Shown here piece after piece: positions 34,214 through 45,479 of a stretch of DNA of 52,753 nucleotides. Position 1 is the stretch's first letter. Each line of letters opens with the position of its first letter. The stretch is from the NCBI GenBank assembly GCA_025349905.2, contig MU624567.1, positions 1 through 52,753 on the forward strand. Reading direction: 5' to 3'. This DNA is from Blastocladiella britannica. Taxonomy: Eukaryota; Blastocladiomycota; Blastocladiomycetes; Blastocladiales; Blastocladiaceae. The position numbers were made by a program, and so were the translations under genes. The notes below the pieces were generated by a model. That model had not been told where the DNA came from. It did not search any database and worked only from the letters and a program-made list of their open reading frames with translations.

Positions 34214-34416
34214 AGGAGAAATTGTGGTTTTTAATACACAGTTGGCCTTTTTTTTCCATTTGTCTCAGTTGCCCCTGTCTCGAGTCGTCCCAGTGTCTCT
34301 GTTGGCGATGGTTGCTGCGAGACCGCACCCCCTCCCCTCCCTTTCGGCGTATAAAGTATGAGTCCAGGAGCGTATCATCGTACCTTTGTCTACACCACCT
34401 TGTACAAAGTCATCCG

Positions 34417-35550
34417 ATGTCCGAGCAACACCACTCCCACCACAACATCCACACTGCGACGACTGCCTCCGGAGAGGGTCTGTTTTCGAGTGGCAGCATC
34501 CATCAGCTGTCAGCGACCCCCGGATCCGATCGCCAGCAGCAGCAGCAGCAGCAACCGCAGCATCAGCAGCATCAGCAACAGCAACAGCCGCAGAGGCAGC
34601 GTGGCATCGTCGACCCCGGCTCGCCGCCAACCGCCCCACTTGGTGGAGGCCGATCCGATCTCGGTGGAGCGCCAAGTTACGCCCAAGAAAAGACTCCTCA
34701 GCAACAGCAACAGCAGCAACGCCGTTGGGAATCGCCTCCGCCCACCGCGACACGGATGCAGGCCCAAGGTGGTGGCCATCTCCCGGGCAAGGTCCTCGGC
34801 CAGCTGTCTCGCTACGAATCCGTGTTTGAGGATGTCGTGGGATGGGGATGGTCGACCGTGGCGTCCACTGCCTCGTACGTGCGCCAGATGGCGACGTGGG
34901 TGGTTCGCCCCGTTGCTCGCGTCAGCCAATACTACGGCGGGTGGGCTCTGGATGCGGCGCGCGTTTACTGGTACCACTGGCCCATGCTCCGTCTCTTTGT
35001 CTACGGTACCTTCATTTTTCTTTGGATGTTTTGAAGTGAGACAATGATCTCAACTTGCACGATCACAAGTCTTTGCCGCGATCATTGCCATTCCCGGATC
35101 CATCTTTGCGACCTACGTTGCCGGCACCATGGGATTCTGCTTGGGTGCGTTCGGTGACTTTTGGATTCTTACTACATATAACTCACAACGGAAAAAAAAA
35201 ACATAGCCATCGCCACACTCGGTGTCCTCACAGTGGAGGGAATGTTTATTGCCGGCGCCATGCTCGTTTTCGGTCCCACACTGCTGATCTCGATGCTGGG
35301 TGCCGCGATTGTCACGGGCGGCTACTTTGTTCTCACCGGCTCACTGTCGGCCGCTGAGCGCGTGGCCGAGCAAGGGACAGTGGGAGGAGCGGTCGCGGCG
35401 GCAGTGTCGCCTTCGTCCACACAACCCCGTTCCCAAGCGCAACGCGCCTTCCAAGACACGGCTGCCGACATCAAGAGTGCCCAGTACCGTTCGGGCAGCG
35501 GCTCGGAGATGCTACAGAGCCCGAGCCTTGTCTCGCAGCCGATCCGTTAA
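34417..35550 (+). CDS. Promethin-like (LDAF1-type) membrane protein
   Basis: Exons 34417-35005, 35070-35144, 35207-35550; 335 residues. The N-terminal ~130 residues are disordered, with His and Gln tracts (QHHSHHNIH, repeated CAG/CAA runs). Then comes an amphipathic region (YESVFEDVVGWGWSTVASTASYVRQM) and, from residue ~185, near-continuous hydrophobic segments: VFAAIIAIPGSIFATYVAG, then IATLGVLTVEGMFIAGAMLV and GPTLLISMLGAAIVTGGYFV. A long hydrophobic block with a central V/L-E-G is the pattern I associate with the fungal promethin/LDAF1 family, which works with seipin in lipid-droplet formation. That assignment is by pattern and moderate. A generic multi-pass membrane protein is the alternative. 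The polar C-terminus is Ser/Gln-rich. Confidence 0.72.
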
Positions 35551-35651
35551 GCGTCCAGTATTGATTTTGATTTGCCGGCCCAAACATACGGCAGAGTGAA
35601 CTAAAAAAAAAAATGAAAAGACACGAATTTCGTTTATATTGAAGTTAAGAA

Positions 35652-37634
35652 TTACAAAATGAAGAGGGCATATGCAAAAGATGCAATGGCAGCGAGCATT
35701 GACGGCCAGGAGATAATGAGTGGCGAAGCGGCCGACGGGGTTCCAATGTATCCCTTGATCGTTTGCCAGCCAACGGGCCGCAGCGCGGCCTCCACGATCG
35801 CGGCATGGTTCTTGCGCGAGTTCCAGGTCTCGGACTTGGCGTCCGTGTATCCCATGGCGAGCAACGTGGCCTTGATCCCCGGCCCGATCCCGGACTCGGG
35901 CGCGCCCGATTTCTTGATCATTTCCCCAATCGAGTGCGGCCGCGCAACCCACACCATCAAAAAGTCCGGCGACGGGTTCACCGAGTCGTTGTCGAAGGCG
36001 TCGTCTACAAACTTGTTGGGGTTCTGCGTCGACTGCACGTGCGACAGCGACGACCCGGCAACGTACGGGTTCAGCGTGGTTTCCAAGAACATGGGCCGGG
36101 TTGTTGCCAATGTCGACCCGTTGGTGGCAGGGGTAGCGCCGGTACTGGCGTTGGATGACGGTGGCCACACCGTCGGGTCAAAGACGAGCGACCCGTTCCG
36201 AGTGCCGGCGCTGTACAGGCCGCTCATGACCGAGATCGCGCGCGACCCGCTGAGAACTCGCAGCACGCCCGCGGGAGAGTACACGGGGTCGGTCGCACCG
36301 GTCACTGTCTTGTTGGTCTTGGGATCCAACGTGGCGTGCGCGGACGTGACCAGTTTCGTGTCCGAGATGGGCGACAGCGAGCCCTGGGCTATGGCCGAGG
36401 TGACCACCGCCGACAGGTTGCTGGCGATCGAGGTCAGGGACAGGCCTTGCACCAGCGTGAATCTGTTTGTTTGCAATATGAGCCACTCATCAAATCACTC
36501 GCAAGGACAAGAACGATAGTACCGGTTCCAAATCGAAGGCCGGGAGAACGAGAAAAACACCGACCCATTGTTTTGCGCCGACTCGTCCAAGTCCAGGACC
36601 GATGGCGGCGGCATCACCGACGGCGGCTTGGAGTCCCAGTTGGGCGACAGCAAGTTCATTGTCTCTTGACCGAACGCGTCGTTGCGCATGAGCTCGTCCT
36701 CGCCAAATCCGAGGCCGTGCATGAGCTGGATGTGTTTTTTTTATGTGTTATTTGCGTAACTCATACTTCACATGTAAAAAATGAAAAGGTACCTCGTGCG
36801 TGAGAACATATTCCAGATCCCGCGACTTGGAGTCCATGGGCAGCGGATCACCTTGGAACCAGTACTTGGAGAGCGAGTTGAAGCTGGTGTTCGATGAAAA
36901 AAATGATGAAAAAAATGATGAGCAAGATAAGAAAAAGAAAAAAAAAACATTGAGACATACTGAGCCAGAATATCGTAATCGGGCATGGGCACGCGCGACT
37001 CGTCGTCGGGCATCAAGTCCGTCTGCTTGAGCAGGCTCGTCGGGTACATGTACACCAGTCCGTCGTCATTGTGTTTCACGGGAATCGCCTGCAGCGACGT
37101 GGCCGCGCCCAGTACGTTGTTTTCGGCACAGCTCGCCGGCGGGTTGGACTTGCCACACGGCAAAAAGAAGATGGCGCCTACCACAATCGGGCGGCGGATC
37201 TTGACCTCGGACGCAATGCGGTTGCAGGCCGAGATGAACGCCTTTTGCGCCCGGGTACAAAAGTCGGCGGTCCCGGCATTGCACACAAAGTCCACCTTGA
37301 ATGACGTGGTGTTGACCCACTGCTCATTGTTGGTCGCGTCGGACTGAAGACGCGCCGAGCCCGGAATGGACATGGACGTGGCGTGCGTGTATGTCTGGTT
37401 GCTGCGCTCGAGCCATGGCTCTGGGTCGTCGGCGGCAGTGGGGGGGTTGGGGATGGAGCATCCCTTGAGCTGCGACCAGTCGGAGCCGCCTGCCGACGAG
37501 GACGATGCATGCAGGGCTTCTAAGCGCGCGGCCAGGCCCTGCGGTGGGGTGGATAATGTCGGTACGGCGTGGGTCGTACTACTCGCCACCAGAGCGACGG
37601 CCAAAAGTAGGAGGTATAATGACGTATTTGCCAT
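35652..37634 (-). CDS. Predicted secreted, GPI-anchored zinc metalloprotease
   Basis: Exons 36961-37634, 36793-36883, 36523-36725, 35652-36462; 592 residues. Signal peptide MANTSLYLLLLAVALVASST. The first ~225 residues include GCSIPNPP, several N-glycosylation sites and paired cysteines. The zinc motif HELMHGLGFGE lies at residues 254-264 (His254, Glu255, His258) and is built across the intron between exons 2 and 3: HE ends one exon and LMHGLGF begins the next. HExxHGxGF with a following Gly resembles the metzincin-like start, but the usual third His of HExxHxxGxxH is not at the expected place; another ligand must serve or the fold differs. The C-terminus (ISWPSMLAAIASFAYALFIL) is a hydrophobic tail after a small-residue stretch, as expected for GPI attachment. 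Substrate unknown. Confidence 0.8.
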
Positions 37635-37873
37635 TTTAGAGTTTATGATTTTTGTAATTGAGAGAGCGGGAGTGAGGGAAGGGACTTGTATTTGAAGTGG
37701 GACGAGTACCGACCCCGCGTCCAGCAGGGCCAGGGACCTCGGCCACGCCGCCAAGGTTCCATAGTGAAACCACAAAAACGACTCTTCAACACTGACGACA
37801 GATCACGGGCGTTGGAAAATTCGACGGTTAATTTTTTTCTCCTTCGACCAACCGTCAATTATTTCGCGAAAAA

Positions 37874-39636
37874 ATGGAAGCAGACACCGCGCCTGCCGCC
37901 GCCCCCGCCGTCGTTGTCGCACCGCCGGTTCGCGTGCCCAACTCGAGCCGGATCCAGAATGGGGACTCGGTGCTGATTGTCATGCCCTCGGACAACAAGA
38001 AAATCGTTGTTATCGAGGCTGGCCAGTATGCATGCACGATATTCCCTTGGTCATATCAACTTAACTGAGCGACATATTCAATTAGAGAAATCAACCTGGG
38101 CAAATTTGGTCGCTTCTATGCCGATGAACTGATTGACCGTCACTTTGATGTCACTTACGACCTCTCCAGCAAGGGCGAGCTCACTCGCGGCACCCAAACG
38201 GAGGCAGCCTTTGATCTGCCCCAAGTTGGTCTGTTCCTCATTCATTTTTCATCAGACCTTTGATTGACATGTTGTCGTGTCAATGCAGAGGTGCCCGAAA
38301 ACAACAACCAGGACATTTACGACGACAACTCCAACCAAAAACTCACCAATGTCGAGATCGACGCGCTGAAATCCGAGGGCAAGCAGGGCAAGGAGCTCAT
38401 TGACGCCATCATCTCGGGCCACGCCGACTTTGACAAAAAGACCGAGTTTTCAAAGGCCAAGTACATTAAAAAGAAGCGCGAAAAGTATCTTTTTTCATGT
38501 CCTTTAACCTGCCAAAAGCACGCTAACACGAAACAATAACAGGTTCCTGCGCCAATTCACTCCCGTTCGCATTGACGCCGCGACGCTGTGCCAGTTCTAC
38601 TTTGAAAAGACGCCATGGAAGACGCGCGAACTGCGTCTCGACGTGCTGGCTCTGTTGCTGACATCCGCCAACATTCGCGCTCACGCGCGCGTCCTGGTCT
38701 TTGACGACACGGCGGGCATGCTCACGGCCGCGATCTTGGAGCGAATGGGCGGTACAGGCGAGGTGGTGGTTGTGCACGAGGCCCAGTCGCAGAACCTGGA
38801 GGCGCTCAAGCACATGAACTTTGGCGAGGATGTGCTGGCCACCGTCAAGTCGGTTCCGTTCCATCGCGCGTTCCCTCTGCCCGACGAGAGTATGTTTACC
38901 AACCTGCACTTTTATTCTTTTGCGTACTCATTTTTATCTTCAGTGGAAATTTGGGAGGAAACGGCCGATAAAATCGAGCTGCGCAATAAGCCGTCGTTCC
39001 GCGAACTGCGCGAGCTTGTCCTGGCCGGAGGCTTTGACTCGTATGTTAGACCTTTTTTTTTTTTTTTTGTCTTCGCTGCCAAGTCTTATCGCTCCCATAT
39101 TCAGACTTGTCATTTCGACCGATATTGACCCATTATCGGTTGTGAAATTGCTCGAGCCGCTGCTGCTCCCGTCACGTCCGCTGGTCGTGCACCACCCGGC
39201 CGCAAATGTACGCTTCATATTTTGGTCCAAGTCAAATGGCACCGCTGACCAAATGACAAATTAGCTCCTCCTCCCCGTCCAACAACACCTGCGCTCACAG
39301 TCGGCGTACCTGATGGTCGACCTGGTCTCCACCTGGTACCGCCCGTACCAAGTGCTGCCGCAACGCACCCACCCAGAAATGAACATGTCGGGCCAGGGTG
39401 GCGCGCTGGTGGTGGCCACGAAAGTCGAGCACGGGATTCTGCCCAACACCATGAACAAAGCTGACATTGCCAATATCTCCAACGCCAAGAAACAACGGCC
39501 GTCGGTGGGCAAGAAGCGGTCGGCGGCGGAGGTGGCTGCCGACGATAGTGCTTCTCCACCGATCACTGTGAAGAAGGAGTTGGGGCCGGATCCGAAGCGG
39601 CCACGGACCACTAGCATGTCTTCCACCACGAACTAA
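37874..39636 (+). CDS. TRM6: tRNA (adenine-58-N1) methyltransferase non-catalytic subunit Trm6/Gcd10
   Basis: Pairs with Trm61 to make m1A58 in tRNA, including initiator tRNA, in the nucleus. Seven exons: 37874-38025, 38086-38228, 38289-38484, 38543-38889, 38944-39040, 39105-39207, 39265-39636; 469 residues, like yeast Gcd10. Family blocks: NGDSVLIVMPSDNKKIVVIEAG, INLGKFGRFYADELI, DNSNQKLTNVEIDALKSEG, GKELIDAIISGHADFDKKTEF, then the Rossmann-like half (ARVLVFDDTAGMLTAAILER) and WYRPYQVLPQRTHPEM. The C-terminal Lys/Pro-rich tail (KKQRPSVGKKR) is likely a nuclear signal. The donor of intron 2 was set at 38229 (GTCTGT); GTTGGT at 38225 paired with an alternative acceptor would remove two residues. 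Convergent neighbour 42 bases away. Confidence 0.95.
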
Positions 39637-39678
39637 GACATTCTATATATATTATTTTGCAAATTACTTGATCTGCCA

Positions 39679-41518
39679 TCATTCCGGCAACAATGCCCAC
39701 ACCATATCGTCCATCTCGGACTCGGTCGCCATTCCGTCCGGCACGCGGCGATTGACGAGCTGGCGGATCTCGGACCGGGGTACAGCCGCTGCGTGGACGC
39801 GCGCGCTGATCTGGTCGACGAGCGCAAGCCGGCGCTCGGCACGTGCTACGCGGTCCGGGGCTTGGGATGGCGTCGTCGCCTTTGTTGTCGTCGGATCAGG
39901 AACTTCTGCCAATAGCTCCAGCAGCGGAGGCGGAGGCGGCGGCGTCGATGGTTGAGAAGGAGGTGGGGTGAGCGTATCGACTTGGTGGGCTGGCAATTGT
40001 TGCAAGTGCGTTTGGAGTGTCAAATTGGAAGCATTACCCATATCAGTTTGACTCGGATCATTGGACGGTACAGGTGGTGGTGGTGGAGCCTGGGTGATTT
40101 GGGGAGAGTCGCCGGGCGTCGGACGCCGAGACTGTTTACGGATAGGACGGCTCGGCACGGCAATGCATGGTATCAATTTAGTTGCCTTTTTGCTGTGTTG
40201 GTGAGATAATGGGATCCATAAGGTGCAAACCAAAAAAGTACCAGTTTGGGAACGGAGGTATCGTCCGCGGCTGCCATGTCATCACTGTCGACTAGCAGCG
40301 ACTGGACTCGCCGCCGCTTGGCGGGTGGGAATTCGGGTAACGCCGATTGTGAATCAGAACCAGGATCCGACTCGAGATCAAGGGCGGCCGTAGTTGGCCC
40401 TATTGTGCACATTGGCGTCACTGGATCAGCCACCGCCAAGCGCACTAAAGAAGACACGCTGTTGACTGGGCTCGCGTTGGGGTACTTGAATGCGGATGCA
40501 TTAGGCTCGAGCGCGAGCTGGTAGTCGCCCGAGTCCACATGATCATCCCACATGTCATTCAGCGAGGATGGGTATCGAGACGACGACGATCCAACCTCGG
40601 ACGACCGCGGTAGGAGCTGCGCGTAAATGCCGGAGATCATGGCCGATCGACCTTGGGCGTATTCGCGCGTAGCGGCATGCGATTCGAGCGCAGGGGCGTG
40701 CAGTAGCGGCGACCATGGTTTTCCGATCTCCATGTACTCGTGGACGGCAGGGTGTGCCATTTGGTATACTTTCTTTGTTGTGAGAGCGGGGGGCGCTTTT
40801 AGGATGAATGAATAGTGAAACGCACAACTATCACCCACCTTGGCAAGAAAGAAGCGGTACTGCAGGATTGGGGCCTGGGTCATCCGAAAGCACATCTGGC
40901 AAGGCTCATTCGATTCGCCAGCGGCCATGGCAGCCAGTAACAGATCTTCAATCATCGCCGACGCCTTGACGCGGTCACCATGGTAGGGTCGAGATAGAAC
41001 CGCGTTCAATGCGTCGCGCGCGCATATTTGAATGCCTTGGTCGCGAGGTTGCGCGCGTGGACCATACTTTGCAACCCAAACAATTAGCAACGTCCAAGAA
41101 AAAAAATTAAAAAAACATTGCGCACCATGAGGTCCATGGCCAACAGTCCAAGATCGGAATACACCAAGCCCATCAAATGCTCTGATATCGCGGACAGGCT
41201 CTGCGGCGCTATTCCAACCGAGTATGGCGGCGAATGACAAGAACCAGGTGTACACGCCGCAATGGGCTCACCAAACGCGTCAATCATCGCTGGAACCCTC
41301 ATAATGTAGTGCGCGACATGAAGTCCCCATAGCGCGGCGATAAGGTTGCTTGCGCGCGAGCAGAGATTGGCCACGGTCGCTCGATTGGCGCGAGAGAAGC
41401 GTAGCGTCGCGCGACCCGACTGTTGTTGGTCAGGGGCGGGAGACGAGGAGGTGCTGCGGCGCCGCTTTCGATTTTCCTCTGTCCGTTCCCGGCACGCGTC
41501 TGGCTGGTCGCTGGCCAT
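39679..41518 (-). CDS. Unrecognised 552-residue protein
   Basis: Four exons: 41126-41518, 40839-41066, 40242-40772, 39679-40185. Start MASDQPDACRERTEENRKRRRS with a basic, nuclear-type N-terminus. The first ~240 residues look globular and mostly helical (VANLCSRASNLIAALWGLHVAHYIM, QSLSAISEHLMGLVYSDLGLLAMDLM, CARDALNAVLSRPYHG). The C-terminal half is disordered, Ser/Pro-rich, with a basic cluster (PPAKRRRV), a polyproline stretch and a final short helix ending DDMVWALLPE. The helical part recalls the middle region of fungal zinc-cluster regulators, but no Cys6 cluster is present, so no function is assigned. The intron 40773-40838 is in frame without a stop and could be retained. Exon joins use the same donor types (GTGCGC, GTGGGT, GTACTT) seen elsewhere. 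Confidence 0.65.
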
Positions 41519-42549
41519 GCAAATTATGTGTGTTGATCGGCGAGCTGAGCCACTCTACACGGCTAAGGAGAGGTGATGGCATTTCAGAAGAAATCAAAAT
41601 TTGGTTCTTCGGAGTCTCATTCTCTCGCAATTCTGAGTATCCCTGATCTCATTCCAGCGGACGCTCTAACCCGTTTTCCAGCGGATTTTTAGCTCCAAAA
41701 TCCAGCCGAATCTGAATCCCATTCCCAAAATCATAAATAAAGGTTCTTATATTCGCTTTTTACCCAAATACACACGCTCGATCATATCCAAATCCTGCTC
41801 GAACTTGATCGCATACTAAAGAACCTATACATAACAAATAAACATGTGCTCGAGACTGAATCCCGAATGAACCAGATATGGCCGTACCAGTAACAAGCTT
41901 CTTGACTGCACCTGATGCGCTTGACTGGACCCGACACAACACGACAAACATAAAGAAAAACAAGAGGCAGAACGAGACGACGCCCAAGCCGTTTGGGTGT
42001 TGACAAATAAAAGGTCGCGCGCGCAAAAGAAATAAGACGAAGAGTAAAAGTAAAGGACGGTCGAAAGAAATGGGCTCAAAACTCAAAAAAAGACTTGAAA
42101 AAAATGGTTCAAGTCCGGTTGGGTATGCCATAGGAACGTCACACGAGATCAGCGGGCGAGGAGAGTGATTTTAGATGCTCAACAAATGGATTGTGGGGTG
42201 GTTGCTCTCGTCGGTGATCATGTCGACTGCTGGGTCGAGCACTGTTTTTACTTTTTCTCTCTCGATCTCCTCTCTGTCGTTCCTGTCTCTCCTTTTCTCT
42301 CCTCGGGCCATGTCTTAATTTTGCCCACCCCAAACCCCACTTCTACCTTCCAACTGGGCTTATACCCCACCCTCTCTCGATTTGCCTTTCCTTTTGGCAA
42401 ACCTGTACAGCAGTCGTACAGGATCGAGATCACGTTGTTTCAGCTCTTTCCCATTTCCTTGGATTTCCGGATTGGTTGTGACAGGCGTGTAATGAAAAGT
42501 ACAATGTATTTCGTGGATAGAACAGCAAAGAAGAAGAAAAAAAGGATGT
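41519..42549. other. Intergenic region, AT-rich, no gene recognised
   Basis: About 1 kb between the starts of the unknown gene at 41518 and the 3' end of the secreted-protein gene. Composition is A/T-rich with many A-runs. Short frames up to ~150 codons on either strand contain no known domain and no codon bias. A direct repeat TTCCAGCGGA occurs twice near 41655-41690. No RNA gene identified. Confidence 0.5.
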
Positions 42550-43297
42550 CTACAGCTCCACCTTGCCCTCATGACTTGACAGTTGCACCCATTGCGCACT
42601 TGGAGAATCAATAAGCGGTGGCCGCAGGTACCACATGGCGTTCGCGCTTGCCTCGGACTCAAGTAGCCATTCGCGCATCAGTTGGTGTGATCCCGGCCCA
42701 TTTGGATGCTGGAGGGCTGGCACTGGTGCTGCTGCTGCGGTTGTCTCTGATTGCGGATCAGAGGCAAGGACAACGGGAGAGCCCGCCAGAGGATGGTTGA
42801 CGATGATTCGGTTGGTTGGCACAAATGTCTGAGCACCACTATGATTCACCGCGCACGCTGTCAGCCTTTTTGTATAAATCAAAGAAAAGTGAGGAAACAT
42901 ACTCGCCATGATCATCCTCGTCATCATCGTCAACCCACCCGCCCGTGGCCACAACCGGTGCCATGATCCAGTTGAATGGCCAAGGGAGTTCCGAGTGCGA
43001 TGCATGCGCAGCGGTGTTATGTGCTGTCGGTTCCGGCTCGCTCGTTGGCCGTGGCGGCAGCGCCGCGACCACGGTGGCCGGTTTGATATGAATGAGCGGA
43101 ATTTCGGCCAGATCGGCCGCCCACATGGCTGCCCGCACTTCTCCATGCTCGAGGAGCGGTGGTGCGGCTGTGGGCAACAGCGGATCCGAGAGCAACATTG
43201 GCTCGGGACCTTTGGGCATGGGCGCTGCTGTCACGGTGGACGCCGCCAGAATCGCCAGAACAACAAGTGCTGCGACCAAAGGATAATATTTGCCCAT
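42550..43297 (-). CDS. Small secreted protein (236 residues), unrecognised
   Basis: Exons 42903-43297 and 42550-42865. Start MGKYYPLVAALVVLAILAASTVTAAP gives a clear signal peptide; an in-frame upstream extension of 40 codons opens without that feature and is treated as leader. The mature part begins Pro-rich (PMPKGPEPMLLSDPLLP), has AAMWAADLAEIPLIHI, a His/Ser/Ala stretch and an acidic patch DDDDEDDHGE at the exon junction. It then carries FVPTNRIIVNHPLAGSPVVLAS and ends MWYLRPPLIDSPSAQWVQL. Only one cysteine is evident after the signal, so disulfide stabilisation is unlikely. The intron acceptor is AAAAAG at 42866, matching the A-rich acceptor style of this genome. No family recognised. Confidence 0.7.
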
Positions 43298-43508
43298 TTT
43301 TTTCAATGATTTTTCTGGTTGGAGCAACACGGATCCGCTATTATAGTTGTATTTTGCTGGACCGAACGGAACGAGGATCGAGCTCGCTGTCGGGGAGGTA
43401 TACGTGTAGGATTGCAAGAATCTAAATGACTAATAATATACTCTATGGTTTATAATATACACAAGATCTGAAGAGGAAATTAATACGGGGATCATCTCCA
43501 AATATTCT

Positions 43509-45414
43509 ATGATAGACCACATCGCATATCGTATTGGCCCGCGCCGTCGGGACCGCGCGCTCACCCGAGGAGGAGACCATTGAATTGCTCAACGTGCTCA
43601 CCAGCGACAGAGCACCCTCCGTGCTCAATGCCGTCCTCTCGCACGAATTTACTGAGCTTCGACCAGCACTCGCCACCAAGCACCGCTACTACGCTCTGCT
43701 CCGACACTACCCCGGACACGTGCTGCTCCGCAATCTCAGGTGCACGCTCTCAAACTATACCCTGCTGGGCGATTTGACCTCACTTTCCATGTTGTGGAAA
43801 CTGGTCGGTCCGACCACGACTGGCCGCGCCGTGTGGCTGAAGCAAGTATCAAGTCTTTTCCGAGCATTTATTCAACATGGCCGGCTCGATACGCCTGACT
43901 GGTATTGCAATGCGGCCCAAGAAGCGAATATGCAACTGGATTGGGGAACCGATGTGTGGGCCGTAGGCGAGAGCAGGGAACGCGCATGTGCTGCGGTGGG
44001 CCCGTGACCGCGGCCACTTGGGTCGCGTGTTGCACCGGCACGCCCTCCTGGTCGCAGGCGCCAACGGCGAGATTTTGCTCCTGGAAAAGTGGATCGGTGA
44101 CCAGCCAAATGCAGAAGAGGCAGCTGCAAAGATTCGGCGAGATAGGGCGTACGTGTGGTTCCTTGGATCGGCTCCCGTGGCCGCGCTGAACTGGTGGTGG
44201 ATCCATGTCGCCAACGCGTGCGAGCTCCCGCTGCCAGCAACATTCGCTTTACTTGTGGAGACGCTGCTCCTCAGGGACGACGTTTCCACTCTCGACTGGT
44301 GGTGGGCCCGGTTTCTGGAATACCGAACGCCAATGCACACGTTTGGGTCGATGAACGTTGCCAAGCGAAATGGGTGGAAATTCTCGCTCGCAGCGGCAGA
44401 CTGGCTGTGGGACCACTCGCACGTATCCGGCACGCACTGGAATCACTCCTTTGAAGGCGCGTTTGGATTTGCGTCCGACTGGAATGACCTGGCGTTGCCG
44501 GAGCATATCGACTGGGACCCGGACCACACCAAGTTTTTGGTGACGTGGTGGATCGACAAATGCGCCATCATGGATCGCAAGCTGACTGTTCCGTCTTTAC
44601 TCGTGAACGGGTATGTTCGCGCAGGCGATTTGACCAAGCTCGCTTTCCTCTTGCAGCGACAGTCCAAGATGGTCAAAGTGATTTGGGGCTCAAAGATTCT
44701 CGGTGTTGCTGTTCAATATGGCCACATCGACCTGTTGCTTTGGTGAGACGCTCATTGCGATGAATTGCCGTTGCAGGGCCAAAAGATTTTAAAATCCCTG
44801 GAGAACGCGACGGCACTGGACGCTCCTGATGTACTTGACTGGTGGCTCACTCGGTTTCCGTACTCCTCCCACCTGGGTTGGAACGAGGTGGCCCGGGAGT
44901 CAGTCAAACACAATGCGCGGCATGTCCAAGCATGGTTACTCGCCCGCCCCCGCTCGTTTGTTCCCTCCGCACCATTCCACGGGCTGCCCGACACTTCTCC
45001 CACGCTGTACACGCTCCAGTTTGTCGCCGAGTTTGCTCCCCGACTTCTTGACTATGCTGAACCATTTCTGGACGCATTGACGGACCCCACCGGCGTGTCG
45101 TGGCAATGTTTTCATAAAGGGATCAATGTGGGTTCGTTGCTCCCACTGCCGCCGGACCAGTGGGACGGCGTCGTCAAGAGCATCAGAGCAGAGACCTTGG
45201 AATGGTGGCTCCAGCAGCATCGTGCTGGTGGGTTTACGCCTGTGCTGCCGCACGCCTCCACACTTTTCAGGACGGACGGGGATATGGCAATTCCACTTGG
45301 TTCGAGCAACTGCAGAATTGGTTACGCGACGCTCTTATTTCGCGCCGCATTCCCCTGCTAATGCAGTCCAGGTACGATCTTGATTGTGCCGTTTGTATTT
45401 TTTTTTTTGAATAA
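43509..45414 (+). pseudogene. Decayed member of a WW-repeat (ankyrin-like helical repeat) family
   Basis: A long protein-like sequence broken at four points. It begins MIDHIAYR, shifts frame near 43533, then runs LARAVGTARSPEEETIELL through helical repeats, shifts near 43963-43966 and continues ARAGNAHVLRWARDRGHLG with repeated LDWWWAR and AADWLWDHSHV units. It meets an in-frame TGA at 44744-44746 where the repeat pattern expects a second Trp, continues DAPDVLDWWLTRFPYSS, and shifts once more at the T-run near 45264-45268 before WFEQLQNWLRDALISRR. Each shift is a single base. The xxLDWW repeats resemble large lineage-specific families that I associate with Allomyces and Catenaria; that link is from memory. 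Every other gene in the window is intact, which argues against sequencing error. Short introns cannot explain the breaks. Confidence 0.72.
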
Positions 45415-45479
45415 ATTACGTTTTTTTTATATTTGAGGTAATAATAGCATAGTGTGCACGCCCAAGAGAGAAAAATAAA

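Noticed and set aside
44744..44785. Mini-intron starting GTGAGA and ending TTGCAG around the TGA of the broken gene
   Set aside because: Removing it leaves the wrong frame and a stop soon after; the repeat pattern reads straight through the TGA in the same frame.
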